Under the pieces are notes generated by a model, which searched no databases, was not told where the DNA came from, and was given only the letters and a program-made list of their open reading frames with translations. From the IMG/VR virus record IMGVR_UViG_3300017755_000015, positions 1 to 42,175 of that record: DNA of 42,175 nucleotides; one strand, 5' to 3'. The DNA comes from a virus. Of this stretch, positions 9,472 to 18,770 are shown piece after piece (position 1 is the stretch's first letter; every line of letters begins with the position of its first letter). A program made the position numbers and the translations under genes.

Positions 9472-10950
9472 TTACATTTGAACAATAAGTTTGATATCTT
9501 CAATTTGGTCTGAAGCCCTAGATACCGCACCTCTGTTCTCTATGTAAATGATTTCACCCGAATGCGGTTGCACTTCGGGATAATCTGAATCAACTGCACT
9601 AACTGTTCCTATACTTGAAGACCCTAGGAAAACTGTGTTCGTACCACTAGTAGCAAAGTTTACAACTTCACCTTTAACGTTTTCTTGAGGTAAGTGATAA
9701 ACGAACTTATTACTTGTATCAATTGAGACTATAATACTTTTTGCGACACCAGTTGCGTCAGAAGCTGCACTCATAATAGTATCGTCTTTTGAAAGACCTG
9801 TTACTGAACTCAATGTCATTTTGTACATTGCGCTTAGAGTTGTATCTGTTGAAACTGTAGTTGTGTCATCTTGGAATGGGTCTTGAACTAGACCAATTCT
9901 TCGGAAATCGTTATCGACTGGGAAGTCACCGCTTCCTTCTGCGAATTCTAATCTTGAGTTTACGATAACATAGATACCACCTAGTTCTTCAACTGGGTTA
10001 GCACCATGTCCATAAACTGGTGATATGATTGGTTTTACTACTGCACTTGTTGAAGGTGTACCGATACCTGAAATATCGTCAATATTAATTGAAGCACGTC
10101 TGTAACCAGTTCCTTCGTCTGAACCTATGCTGTTTACAAATACTTCTGTTACAGCACCACCAGCTACTTTAACTGATACTGTTGCACCACTTCCGTCTCC
10201 AACTACTGCGACACTATTGTAAGTACCGTTAGTATATCCAGCACCACCGTTAGTAACTACTACGTGGTGAATTCCACCGTCTACAGCGGCTGTTTCTACG
10301 TCATATTGAGTTGAACCGTCATCTGCACCAGCAGAACCGAATGCACCTAAGTCACCATTGACTTCTGTTTGTGCACCTAATGTTTTTACAGGGATAAAAT
10401 CGTTTGTTACAAACTTAATAGTTTCTGAAGCAGAAACTGAATACATATACTTCCAAATATAACCACGTCCTGAGGCAGCTGAACTATCTGCGGTTGCGAA
10501 TGGAGTTGTTGCAGTTCCTGTAGGTTTAACTGTAGATGCAACTACGTTACCTGAACTATCTCTTCCTGTCCTTAAACATTTGTATACATTGTAATCGTCT
10601 GTAATCACAAAATATCTTGAGTCAAACAAGTTGTTTGAACTAGAAGCAGGAGAAGTATTTGTTGCACTATAATCATGTGCATACTCGTCATACGTTGTTC
10701 CTGTTGTCCAATCCCTTCTTACTAGAGCATGTGATACGTCCGAAGAAGTAATTTTCTTCATTGCAATCATATCGTTATATGCGTCTATCATTTCTCCAAT
10801 AGAGTTTGAAGGTGTTGGGGTTGTGTCTGATGCGTCCCACTGTTGTGGTCGTCCTATAAAAAGGAATGTCGATGAAGCGGCTTCACCAAAATCTTCCTTA
10901 AACTGTCTCGCATTATGGATACGAAACTTTTCTGTTATTATTGCTGCCAT
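9472..10950 (-). CDS. 8: Baseplate wedge protein gp8-like
   Basis: The 492-aa protein begins MAAIITEKFRIHNARQFKED and continues with FLFIGRPQQW, NDMIAMKKITSSDVSHALVRRDWTTG and LFDSRYFVITDDYNVYKCL. This is the conserved N-terminal pattern of gp8 wedge subunits in marine T4-like phages; T4 gp8 is shorter (334 aa). The extra length comes from Gly/Ser/Thr-rich beta insertions around residues 190-330. gp8 belongs to the baseplate wedge, joining the gp6/gp7 core to outer proteins. Two tandem TATAAATA late-promoter boxes lie 27 and 39 bp upstream, and an AGGAG Shine-Dalgarno precedes the ATG, so this gene probably heads its own late transcript. Confidence 0.8.
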   Translation of the reverse strand: MAAIITEKFRIHNARQFKEDFGEAASSTFLFIGRPQQWDASDTTPTPSNSIGEMIDAYNDMIAMKKITSSDVSHALVRRDWTTGTTYDEYAHDYSATNTSPASSSNNLFDSRYFVITDDYNVYKCLRTGRDSSGNVVASTVKPTGTATTPFATADSSAASGRGYIWKYMYSVSASETIKFVTNDFIPVKTLGAQTEVNGDLGAFGSAGADDGSTQYDVETAAVDGGIHHVVVTNGGAGYTNGTYNSVAVVGDGSGATVSVKVAGGAVTEVFVNSIGSDEGTGYRRASINIDDISGIGTPSTSAVVKPIISPVYGHGANPVEELGGIYVIVNSRLEFAEGSGDFPVDNDFRRIGLVQDPFQDDTTTVSTDTTLSAMYKMTLSSVTGLSKDDTIMSAASDATGVAKSIIVSIDTSNKFVYHLPQENVKGEVVNFATSGTNTVFLGSSSIGTVSAVDSDYPEVQPHSGEIIYIENRGAVSRASDQIEDIKLIVQM

Positions 10951-10976
10951 TTGATTCTATCTCCTAAGATATAATG

Positions 10977-10996
10977 TATTTATACTTCTATTTATA
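10977..10996 (-). promoter_or_regulatory. Tandem late promoters upstream of gp8
   Basis: Two exact minus-strand copies of the T4 late-promoter box TATAAATA occupy 10989-10996 and 10977-10984, with starts 12 bp apart. They sit in the 65-bp gap between the gp7-position gene and gp8. In T4 this box is read by the gp55/gp33 RNA polymerase tethered to the sliding clamp. Transcripts would begin roughly 6 bases downstream of each box, leaving a short leader containing the gp8 Shine-Dalgarno. Confidence 0.75.
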
Positions 10997-11015
10997 ACAA
11001 CTTATGTTATAAAAT

Positions 11016-14000
11016 CTAATTTGTTCCTGATTTAACGTATGCTGAATAGGTTACGTTAGTCCTATCTCTAGCATGGTCGGAAAATTTTGGAATAAAGGTG
11101 TTGGGGAACAAAGTTTCCATGTCTTGGATTCTAAGTCCTTCGGGTTTTGATACTTCACTCATGATAACACCTGTACCGTCTTCTAATAAGAAGTCGTCAT
11201 TATCAGTTTCGTCCTTAATATAGTATGCAATATCATATACTTGTTGACCACTGATTATATTTAGGTCATTGAACGAAGTTCCAAAAGATACAAATGATGA
11301 AGTTACAGCATTTTCACTGACACCTTCGACAACTAGTCTATCGTCATTTTCCATACAGATAGAGAACCCGTCCTCTGTCTGCATATATCTTTCTATCAAA
11401 TTCTCTCTGCTTCTTTCTGTTACAAAATAATCAACTTCTTCTATAGTTGTAGCAGATTCTAGACGCACATTACTTCCGTCTTCCATTATCATTACGTCAC
11501 CAAAGATACCTTTTACTTCTGCGTCTCTTCGAGGTTCCATTCTTAATGTACACGCAACTTCTTCTACTTCTATTCTATCACCATTTTCCATAACAATAAC
11601 TTCTTCGTGGTGCGGATTAACTGGAAGTGGTTTACCATTACGTGTAGGTCTTCTTTCAGGCCCACCGTTTACATTTGTTTGTAAAACAAAATATGGGTCA
11701 AAGGTTCCGTCACCACTTTCTAAGGATATGGTTGTTGGTATTCCGTTCAATGGATACATACCAACTTGAGTTACCTCTGCATTCTTAGAAACAATTTTAA
11801 GAATGTTTATATGTCTTTGTCTATGTGAAGAATCACCGTGTTCTGTTCTTGGTTCAGTAATTGACCCACCTGTTCTTGGGTCTGTACTTGGGGCTGGTAT
11901 TGATTCATTAACCAATGCAATCATTGGTGCATATGCTAAGTCATGTTCTTCTGTAGATAATGAGTATATTTCAACTTCTTGTCTCTGTGCAGTTCTAGTT
12001 GCTAATTGAGCACTTGCATTTGCAGTATCGTCACCACCAGCATTGATAACAATAGTTGGTCTAAATCTTACATGGTCTGCGTCAGCAACATTCATAGAAA
12101 CATTATTTGTTACCGCAACCTCACCAAAGAATATGTGACCTGCAGGGTGAACTAAATCTTTTACTATTGAACGGAACTTATTAATACTCTCACCGATTCT
12201 TACAACATAAGAATGTGATTGATAGAATTTACTATCAGTAATTGACATACCTGAAGCTGATAGAGCACCAGTATCACCTGTTGTTCCTTTGTTTATAAAT
12301 CCTTCACCTGACTTCGTTCCTCTACCAGTGAATGGATTAAATGCATGAATTTTAAATGTTCCGCCGTTAGGGAATGTGACTGATTCATTTTCTAAGAACA
12401 TGTTAGTCATGTCTTGAACTTTAAGTAATTGTGTATTGGAGTTAAAGTCTAATACTCTCGCAGTTGAACCTGATACTGAACCTGTAATAATTGTATCTTT
12501 TGTTAGAGCAACACTTGGTGCGGATATCAATAAAGGATATGTTGAACTTTGAGATACATGTGCGTCTGAGGTATATCTATTACCTTGTGCTTTGATATTA
12601 ATTGTTCCAACTCTACCAATACTTTTTGAAAATGCAAATAGTTTCGCACCACTTCCCGAAGAAACATTTTGTTGTAAGATTGTAGAAGTCGCACCACTTC
12701 CACCACCAGTTAAAGTTTCTCCTACTACAAATGAACCAGTATCTGTTGCCCTACGATATACTTCTAGTCTATTCTTTTCGTTATTAACTAGTCCGATTAC
12801 TGCTGTCGCCCCGCCAGCGCCCGTGACAACTTCACCCTGTGTAAATGTTGACACACTCGCAGGATAAATGTATCCGCCTGGGCCACATAGAGGTAATGTA
12901 CTGTAACCACGTCCACCATTTATTAGAGTTACTTTTCTTATGTTTGAATTTGTTGTTTCTAGATTTAAAGGTGAACCGTCTTCTAAAGTAATTCTCATAT
13001 ACTCTGTGTATATTTCTACTTGGTCACCAGCACTCAATCCTGAATTGAATGTTAGTATACTTCCCTGTGTACTAAAACCTGTTGTTTGTTCTACGTCATT
13101 TACAAATACGTGTCTGTTGTGGTCTTCATAAATTACTTGTTGTCCGTAATTATCGTAACCACTGAAAACTGTTTGTCCTGCTGTTGCAGTAAACTGATAG
13201 TATCCAAATCTTGTTCCTGCCTCTTGGAATAGTTCGTCACCAGCAGAACCAATCATACCAAATGCACCACTACCGTTAGTACCAGTATTATCAAAGATAA
13301 CTAAATCACCACCTTCGTATCCTGAACCGTCTGCTTCAATATATACTTCTTCTACAGAACCTGTTTGTATACCTTCTACTACAGAAGTTGAAAGACCTAC
13401 TTGACCTAACTGGTTTTTTGAACCTTGGAAATTAATATCGTCATTTATTGCATACAAAGAACCTATCGAAGCAAAACTTGATTCTAATATCAAACCACCA
13501 CCGTCTTCTAGAAGAATGTCTCCGTCATCACCGTGGTCAATGTATATTGAAGAATCGTTATCATTGAATGTTGAAATGATACCTGATACTGTTCCTGCTC
13601 TTTTTACTTTAGTATCTCTATCTAAAAGTTCTATAGTAGAACCTTCTCTAAATTCTTTACTTGCTATGTTTGTTATATCAAGTGAAAATAATGTTTCAGA
13701 ACCAACCACTGGATATACAATGTTAACGATACCCTGTGCGTAAACAACTCCACCTTCATATTCAGTTATGGTATCTGTTGCTTGTGGTCTATCTTTTTCT
13801 ATGGGGATATTAACAACCATTCTTCTTTCTGAAACATAAGAAGATTCACTTGACTTGATTGTATTATCGAATGGATATGATACCTCTGCTTCCTGCCCGT
13901 ATAGAAGTCTTAAAAGGAACTTTAATGAATCAGGGGAACCTTTCTTTTGATAAAGGTCTCTGATATGTTTTATTGTACTTCTCTTGTTTGAGTTTAAACT

Positions 14001-14573
14001 CGCATCAAGAGAGGGCATGAAATCTTTTTGGAAAAATTCTAAGAAGTTTTCTGTTGTTTTATCTACGTCTGAGTATTCTAAGATTTTATTATTTGCACGA
14101 ATACTAGATTCTTTATATGTGGAAACAACACCAGTTTGTCCACCTGTTCTACCAGTTACATTTTCAAGAGGTTTGAAACCAAAACCTGAAATAGTCTTAA
14201 CGAATAATTGGTCTCCGTTAACGACATTAATCTTTGCGACTGTTTTAGATTTATCACCAACAAGATACTCACCTACAGTAAATGGGTCAGCACTTGCAGT
14301 TGGATTAGTAACTGTTTGCTCTAATAATATTTTATTGTCTACAGTTGTAGAAGGAGAGATGGTTGCAGTTTCATAAAGTATGTCACCACTTCCATCTTCC
14401 AATCCTACGTTGTCAATAGTTGATTGACTTTTGAGAACTACTGTCTCATGTTCTAGGAACTCAAAGTACGCTTTCAGGAAGGCGACAAATTCTGGCGACT
14501 CTGCCTGAACAAAGTCGGGTACTAGACTATTAAGTCTAGGTAGTAATTTGTCAACCCCCTGAATTCCACTCAT
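11016..14573 (-). CDS. Large baseplate structural protein in the gp7 position
   Basis: The start is placed at the ATG at 14573 (MSGIQGVDKLLPRLNSLVPD), giving 1185 aa. An upstream in-frame start at 14696 would add 41 hydrophobic residues lying wholly within the 159-aa gene. The chosen ATG directly follows that gene's TAA with one base between. The N-terminus (FVQAESPEFVAFLKAYFEFL) is helical and conserved-looking; the rest is beta-rich. Short hairpin-like units of the form L-x-E-D-G-x-G-x-I/L-x-x-E (for example LLEDGGGLILES, LLEDGTGVIMSE) recur at least six times. Order gp25-gp6-x-this-gp8 puts it where T4 has gene 7 (1032 aa, wedge initiator). I infer that role from position and size, not from a recognised motif. 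Confidence 0.75.
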   Translation of the reverse strand: MSGIQGVDKLLPRLNSLVPDFVQAESPEFVAFLKAYFEFLEHETVVLKSQSTIDNVGLEDGSGDILYETATISPSTTVDNKILLEQTVTNPTASADPFTVGEYLVGDKSKTVAKINVVNGDQLFVKTISGFGFKPLENVTGRTGGQTGVVSTYKESSIRANNKILEYSDVDKTTENFLEFFQKDFMPSLDASLNSNKRSTIKHIRDLYQKKGSPDSLKFLLRLLYGQEAEVSYPFDNTIKSSESSYVSERRMVVNIPIEKDRPQATDTITEYEGGVVYAQGIVNIVYPVVGSETLFSLDITNIASKEFREGSTIELLDRDTKVKRAGTVSGIISTFNDNDSSIYIDHGDDGDILLEDGGGLILESSFASIGSLYAINDDINFQGSKNQLGQVGLSTSVVEGIQTGSVEEVYIEADGSGYEGGDLVIFDNTGTNGSGAFGMIGSAGDELFQEAGTRFGYYQFTATAGQTVFSGYDNYGQQVIYEDHNRHVFVNDVEQTTGFSTQGSILTFNSGLSAGDQVEIYTEYMRITLEDGSPLNLETTNSNIRKVTLINGGRGYSTLPLCGPGGYIYPASVSTFTQGEVVTGAGGATAVIGLVNNEKNRLEVYRRATDTGSFVVGETLTGGGSGATSTILQQNVSSGSGAKLFAFSKSIGRVGTINIKAQGNRYTSDAHVSQSSTYPLLISAPSVALTKDTIITGSVSGSTARVLDFNSNTQLLKVQDMTNMFLENESVTFPNGGTFKIHAFNPFTGRGTKSGEGFINKGTTGDTGALSASGMSITDSKFYQSHSYVVRIGESINKFRSIVKDLVHPAGHIFFGEVAVTNNVSMNVADADHVRFRPTIVINAGGDDTANASAQLATRTAQRQEVEIYSLSTEEHDLAYAPMIALVNESIPAPSTDPRTGGSITEPRTEHGDSSHRQRHINILKIVSKNAEVTQVGMYPLNGIPTTISLESGDGTFDPYFVLQTNVNGGPERRPTRNGKPLPVNPHHEEVIVMENGDRIEVEEVACTLRMEPRRDAEVKGIFGDVMIMEDGSNVRLESATTIEEVDYFVTERSRENLIERYMQTEDGFSICMENDDRLVVEGVSENAVTSSFVSFGTSFNDLNIISGQQVYDIAYYIKDETDNDDFLLEDGTGVIMSEVSKPEGLRIQDMETLFPNTFIPKFSDHARDRTNVTYSAYVKSGTN

Positions 14574-14574
14574 A

Positions 14575-15054
14575 TTATGATAGTGTAACTGTACTATTAA
14601 AGTTTGATAGAACAAACCAGTTAGAACCGTCCCAAACACAGATAACCGCATCACCCTGAGTATCCTGAGAGATTTGGTTACTTGAACTTGTTCCACTTCC
14701 GAAACTGGTTACAGTAATGTTAGCCGCATGGGAAGATGCAGGTTCAGTTTTTTGATAAATCAATTTTAACTGACCAACGTCTGTTCCGTTGTCTAACGTA
14801 AATGCAACGTTACCTGAAGCACCTGATAAATCAATCGCAGTTGCGAATGAAGAAGCAAGGTTACTTGCAGTTGCCGTTACTGTTGTAATATCGTCAACTG
14901 CTAAGTGAGTTGGGATATTTTCAAAAAGTTGAGCAATTGTCATCTTTTTGTTTACAGGCGTTCCGCCTGGGTTATCAACGATGTGAAGTAAATCATCACC
15001 ACCGATGTCTGCGTCTGCTACTGCAGTTAACGCTGATATTTTCTTATCTGCCAT
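14575..15054 (-). CDS. Small baseplate-module structural protein, unknown
   Basis: The 159-aa protein starts MADKKISALTAVADADIGGD, followed by DLLHIVDNPGG. This opening resembles the N-termini of assorted marine phage structural and fibre-like proteins. The C-terminal half is Thr/Ser-rich with a GDAVICVWDGSNWFVL segment, resembling a capping beta-domain. It lies between gp6 and the gp7-position gene, separated from the latter by one base, so it is co-translated with wedge proteins. T4 has no gene here. A small beta-structured decoration or wedge accessory protein is the likeliest reading, but this is inference. The Shine-Dalgarno AGGAG lies a few bases upstream of the ATG. Confidence 0.7.
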   Translation of the reverse strand: MADKKISALTAVADADIGGDDLLHIVDNPGGTPVNKKMTIAQLFENIPTHLAVDDITTVTATASNLASSFATAIDLSGASGNVAFTLDNGTDVGQLKLIYQKTEPASSHAANITVTSFGSGTSSSNQISQDTQGDAVICVWDGSNWFVLSNFNSTVTLS

Positions 15055-15126
15055 TTGAATTTTCTCCTATTTTAATCCAATTTAATGGTAAACTACTCAG
15101 GGGACTCCTGACCACTTTATCCATGG

Positions 15127-17001
15127 TTAATAAGTCGAGGTTGACGTTGGAGTAAATCCTACACCAGCACTCGATTCACCGCTTGCAACGGTATCCAATT
15201 CACTTGAGACCTTGATATCAGCAGAAGAGATATCGATTAACGAACCTCTCTTTGCAATAACATCATTTGAGTTAGGTATTAAAGTGAAGTCAATCGTATT
15301 GTCTGAATTAACTGTTGAAGTTATGTTCAGAGCATTGATTGTTATTTTACCAGTGCCATATGCGATAGTACCCGCTTGGTTATCTTGATAGACTCTTACA
15401 GAACCTGATAGATAGTACCTACGGATATTACCTTCACCGTCATCGTCAAAAAACATGACGTTGGTTGCATCGCCACTAATGTAAAATCCTGTTGACGTTG
15501 TAATACCACCAGCGTGTTTATTATGTCCACTGTGTGGGTTATACAACGGGTTACCAAAGTCTACTGTTATTCCAGCAGTTTGACCTAGTAACAAAATCTT
15601 TTTCTTAAGCATTAGTCTTACGTTAGTTACATTTGATAGAATAGAACTATCCACTTCGTCTATGTTTCTTAGAAGATTTGAATGTCTGAATATACTATCA
15701 AAGTTATTAAGATTATCTGTATCATATTTAACGATAGCGTTCTTAACTAAAGTTTCTAACTCACCACTTGTTAAATCTGTTAATTTTTCATTGAATTGAA
15801 ATGTAGTATTAAGTAAAATCTTAATAATTTCAGCGTCTACTATTTCAGGTCTAACTGTTATAACATTTAGTTTGTTTAGATTTGCTTTGACCTGTGTCTT
15901 TTCTACGTCTGATAAGTAATCACTATTCAATGGTTTGATTGCAACAAAAACTTTACCATATACAGGTGGGTCATTATCTTCTCCGCCCCATACTGCTACT
16001 GCATCTGCATTTGGATAATACTCTGAGACTTTTGCTTTGTAGTCATTCAATGTTACTAATCTGTTTTGTGAAGAATAGAACTTTGTTGCCTTAAACTTGA
16101 TTGATTCTACAGATTCTTTTTCTGAACCACCCTGTGCTATATTTGTAGTTACAACTGTTGAATCTGAGAAACCATTGATTGCGTCAGTAAGACTAAATGT
16201 ATTTGCGCCATTAGCATGAATAACGTCTACAATCGTATATTGTATTGTAATAATATCTCCGTCATTCAATTCTGCACCGATACTACCGTCACCAAAATAT
16301 ACTTCGGTAAATCCGTCTTCGTTTTCTTGAGTAAAGTATACTTTACTTGTAGAAAGAATATTTGATATATCACTTGCAAGAGCATATGCGGTACTTGTAC
16401 CACCTGAGTTTACAGATACAGTCATTGCAGTTCTATCTATTCTTGATTGACTTAGTACAAACTTAGGATTTGCAATTTGTCTATCATAAACAAAAACGTC
16501 ACTTGCATTTGTTCCTTGTTTTATATTGATTCCTGTATAAGAAAAACTTTTTCCATTTGGTTGAGGTGTTACACCTGCACTTACAACAAAGTTGTATGCT
16601 TTACCGTCATACTGAGTTGAGAATCTTGTACCTGCTTCGATAGTCATATCGTTTGCACTTGGGAATGTACCGTCTGCATTTCTTACGTTATTCATAGTTA
16701 GGTCAACGATTGCTGTAGAGGCAGATTCTGAAGCAGGGACGAAACCTAAATCTTTCGCACGTGATACAACGTTCTTTCTCATTTGTGCGGAATCTAAGAA
16801 TAGTTCTGAAGCAGCTATGTTTGTGTTTACTGCTCCGATATGTGATGAATACGCAAGTAAGTCTATTAACATTGAAAGTGTTGAACCTTCAAAGTCATAA
16901 TCTTTTAGACTATCTTGTCCTTTTAAATAACTTTTCAGATTTTGACTTATATCGTCAAAGTCTAAATCAGTTACATTTAGTGATGAACTTTTAACTGCCA
17001 T
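15127..17001 (-). CDS. 6: Baseplate wedge protein gp6
   Basis: The 624-aa protein is close to T4 gp6 (660 aa). The N-terminus shows the gp6/gpJ-like pattern: DFDDISQNLKSYLKGQDSLKDY, then STLSMLIDLLAYSSHIGAVN and LFLDSAQMRKNVVSRAKDLGF. A later segment (LVTLNDYKAKVSEYYPNADAV, then VYGKVFVAIKP) is also characteristic of gp6. gp6 dimers form the ring that holds the wedges together around the central hub. The gene starts 10 bp after gp25, reproducing the T4 order 25-6. Confidence 0.9.
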   Translation of the reverse strand: MAVKSSSLNVTDLDFDDISQNLKSYLKGQDSLKDYDFEGSTLSMLIDLLAYSSHIGAVNTNIAASELFLDSAQMRKNVVSRAKDLGFVPASESASTAIVDLTMNNVRNADGTFPSANDMTIEAGTRFSTQYDGKAYNFVVSAGVTPQPNGKSFSYTGINIKQGTNASDVFVYDRQIANPKFVLSQSRIDRTAMTVSVNSGGTSTAYALASDISNILSTSKVYFTQENEDGFTEVYFGDGSIGAELNDGDIITIQYTIVDVIHANGANTFSLTDAINGFSDSTVVTTNIAQGGSEKESVESIKFKATKFYSSQNRLVTLNDYKAKVSEYYPNADAVAVWGGEDNDPPVYGKVFVAIKPLNSDYLSDVEKTQVKANLNKLNVITVRPEIVDAEIIKILLNTTFQFNEKLTDLTSGELETLVKNAIVKYDTDNLNNFDSIFRHSNLLRNIDEVDSSILSNVTNVRLMLKKKILLLGQTAGITVDFGNPLYNPHSGHNKHAGGITTSTGFYISGDATNVMFFDDDGEGNIRRYYLSGSVRVYQDNQAGTIAYGTGKITINALNITSTVNSDNTIDFTLIPNSNDVIAKRGSLIDISSADIKVSSELDTVASGESSAGVGFTPTSTSTY

Positions 17002-17011
17002 TTAGTGTCCT

Positions 17012-17431
17012 CTATCTCGCCCTGCTAACAGTGAAATCTAGTTCCTGTCCTTGGGAGTTGTTCTTTATGTTGTAGAAAATAGTAACGTCCAATTCATTTC
17101 TATCTGATACTTCGCCGAATTGAACCTTTACATTCTCAACTCTTGGTTCAAAGTCTTCGATAATCTTTTGAACTCTGACTGCAAGTCTTCTTACTTTCCT
17201 ATCCGTGGTCATTTCAAAAAGTTGATTCCTCAAAGAAGACCCCAAACTTGGTTTGAAGGGTCTCTCATAAAAATTAGTTAGAACTATATTTCTAACTGCA
17301 CGTTTAATAGCGTCTGTATCATATTTAATGGTAACGTCACCCGTAATCGGGTGTGGTCTAAACCTAAAATCTATATCTGCGTATAGTTTTGTTTCCGCAA
17401 CGTTTTGTCCCTGTGATTTTAAGTCTGCCAT
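17012..17431 (-). CDS. 25: Baseplate wedge protein gp25
   Basis: The 139-aa protein (T4 gp25 is 132 aa) has the gp25/GPW family layout: DIDFRFRPHPITGDV near residue 20, AIKRAVRNIVLTNFYERPFKPSLGSSLR at about 41-68, and the signature Glu-Pro-Arg at residues 95-97 (DFEPRVENV). In contractile systems gp25 forms the sheath-facing core of the wedge with gp6 and gp53. A TATAAATA late box at 17437-17444 lies exactly 5 bp before the ATG and there is no Shine-Dalgarno in between, so a transcript from it would be leaderless. Confidence 0.93.
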   Translation of the reverse strand: MADLKSQGQNVAETKLYADIDFRFRPHPITGDVTIKYDTDAIKRAVRNIVLTNFYERPFKPSLGSSLRNQLFEMTTDRKVRRLAVRVQKIIEDFEPRVENVKVQFGEVSDRNELDVTIFYNIKNNSQGQELDFTVSRAR

Positions 17432-17436
17432 ACTTC

Positions 17437-17444
17437 TATTTATA
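17437..17444 (-). promoter_or_regulatory. Late promoter abutting gp25 start
   Basis: An exact TATAAATA on the minus strand is followed by five bases (GAAGT) and the gp25 ATG. By T4 late-promoter geometry (box at about -13 to -6) transcription would start at the A of the ATG. The same 5-base spacing is seen at 22794-22801 and 37054-37061. Confidence 0.65.
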
Positions 17445-17458
17445 CAACCTCTCTAAAT

Positions 17459-18769
17459 TTATGCATCAGGAATTGTGGTATCTGTTTGAACACCAGCATT
17501 AGCACCAACACCTGTATCTTTAGAAGTTGATTTGTGTACATGAGTCGCAAGAGTCGGTGCGTTTCCAGCGTCTGTTGATACGTCACCAACTGAATGTGTT
17601 GTTTTAGTAACATGTACTGTACCGTCAACTGTTAAATTTGTAGTCATAAGTGTTTCGGGTGAAGTGAATGTTGTATTACCAACCACGTCTGCATTTAGTG
17701 TTCCGCCTATACTTGCATTTACGTTTCCGTCTACCATTAAATCTGTATGTCCTGCTACGTAGATATCTGCATTACCTGTCGCTACTGCGATTCTAACATT
17801 ACCCTTTTCGACAGACACGTCTACGTTACCACCGACAATTAGTTTATTGTCTTTTGCAACTACAGTATAATTATCATTTACAATTCTAGTTACCTCTGAA
17901 CCATCAGGGTGTATCTCATGGAACGTTCCACTTCTATGTTCGATTGCCATTCTTTCTACACCAAGAGTATCGTCTATCTCAACGATATGTCCTGACTCTG
18001 TAGTCATGGATTTGTTATATGGATATACTGGTTTAGCAGGTGATACTGGGAATGCCCATTCCTCGTCTACTACTCTTTTCTTTGTATTGTCTGTAAAGAT
18101 TTCTTTTGTGTTTATGTGTTTTAGATTCTCAACTTTATCGTCTACAACTTTTGTAAAACTTCTATGTGTATATGTTGCGATACCTGTTGTGTTATCATTT
18201 AAATCTGAAGCGTCATAGTATCTTGGATAGTAAGGTAAATCATCTTTGGTAAGTTCTACTTCTTCTATTGTTGAACCTGTTCCGTCATAGTTCAGCGTGA
18301 GAGACTTGACGTGTTTTGGTGCGGTATCTAATGCAGTAGTCAATCCAAAACTTCTAGTCCTATCGTGTGTAGGTGTTTCACCGTCTGGCGTCTCAGCATA
18401 GTCTGCTATTGTTAATCGTCTTGGGTCATTGAATCCGTCTTCAATCTTTCTTTGTATCAATTCGTCTTTGATTGTAATACGAGAACCCTGTGCAGGCATT
18501 CCAGCTGCTACACCAAGAACCACTGGGTCTTGCATATAGTTTTCGTCTCTCCAAAAACCGAATACCGTAGACCCTTCTACGAGACCGTTACCTTTTCCGA
18601 ATCCTGAGAGTCCTGCTTCTGTTGTTGGAAGTAATACTTGCGCCCATGGTAAATCAGGTGTTGAGATTTGGTCTTTGATATGAGTATGTACTCCGTGTAC
18701 ACGCACACGCACACGGCCAATCTTTAATGGGTCTTGTCTGTCTTCTACTATCCCGTACCAAAATTTCAT
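17459..18769 (-). CDS. 5: Baseplate hub/tail spike protein gp5-like, no lysozyme domain
   Basis: The 436-aa protein opens with the gp5/VgrG OB-fold: FWYGIVEDRQDPLKIGRVRV, then LPWAQVLLPTTEAGLSGFG, with GSTVFGFWRDENYMQDPVVLG following. Its C-terminal part (about residues 290-400) is a run of short beta-strand repeats (VDVSVEKGNVRIAVATGNA, DIYVAGHTDLMVDGNVNAS), as expected for the triple beta-helix spike. It ends near a THVHK motif, a possible metal-binding HxH at the tip region. T4 gp5 (575 aa) carries a lysozyme domain between these parts; here I see no lysozyme motif and the protein is about 140 aa shorter. It sits beside the gp27-like hub gene. Confidence 0.88.
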   Translation of the reverse strand: MKFWYGIVEDRQDPLKIGRVRVRVHGVHTHIKDQISTPDLPWAQVLLPTTEAGLSGFGKGNGLVEGSTVFGFWRDENYMQDPVVLGVAAGMPAQGSRITIKDELIQRKIEDGFNDPRRLTIADYAETPDGETPTHDRTRSFGLTTALDTAPKHVKSLTLNYDGTGSTIEEVELTKDDLPYYPRYYDASDLNDNTTGIATYTHRSFTKVVDDKVENLKHINTKEIFTDNTKKRVVDEEWAFPVSPAKPVYPYNKSMTTESGHIVEIDDTLGVERMAIEHRSGTFHEIHPDGSEVTRIVNDNYTVVAKDNKLIVGGNVDVSVEKGNVRIAVATGNADIYVAGHTDLMVDGNVNASIGGTLNADVVGNTTFTSPETLMTTNLTVDGTVHVTKTTHSVGDVSTDAGNAPTLATHVHKSTSKDTGVGANAGVQTDTTIPDA

Positions 18770-18770
18770 T

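Noticed and set aside
14574-14696. N-terminal extension of the gp7-position protein with a hydrophobic stretch
   Set aside because: These codons lie entirely within the 159-aa gene in another frame; the ATG at 14573 directly after that gene's stop is the natural start.
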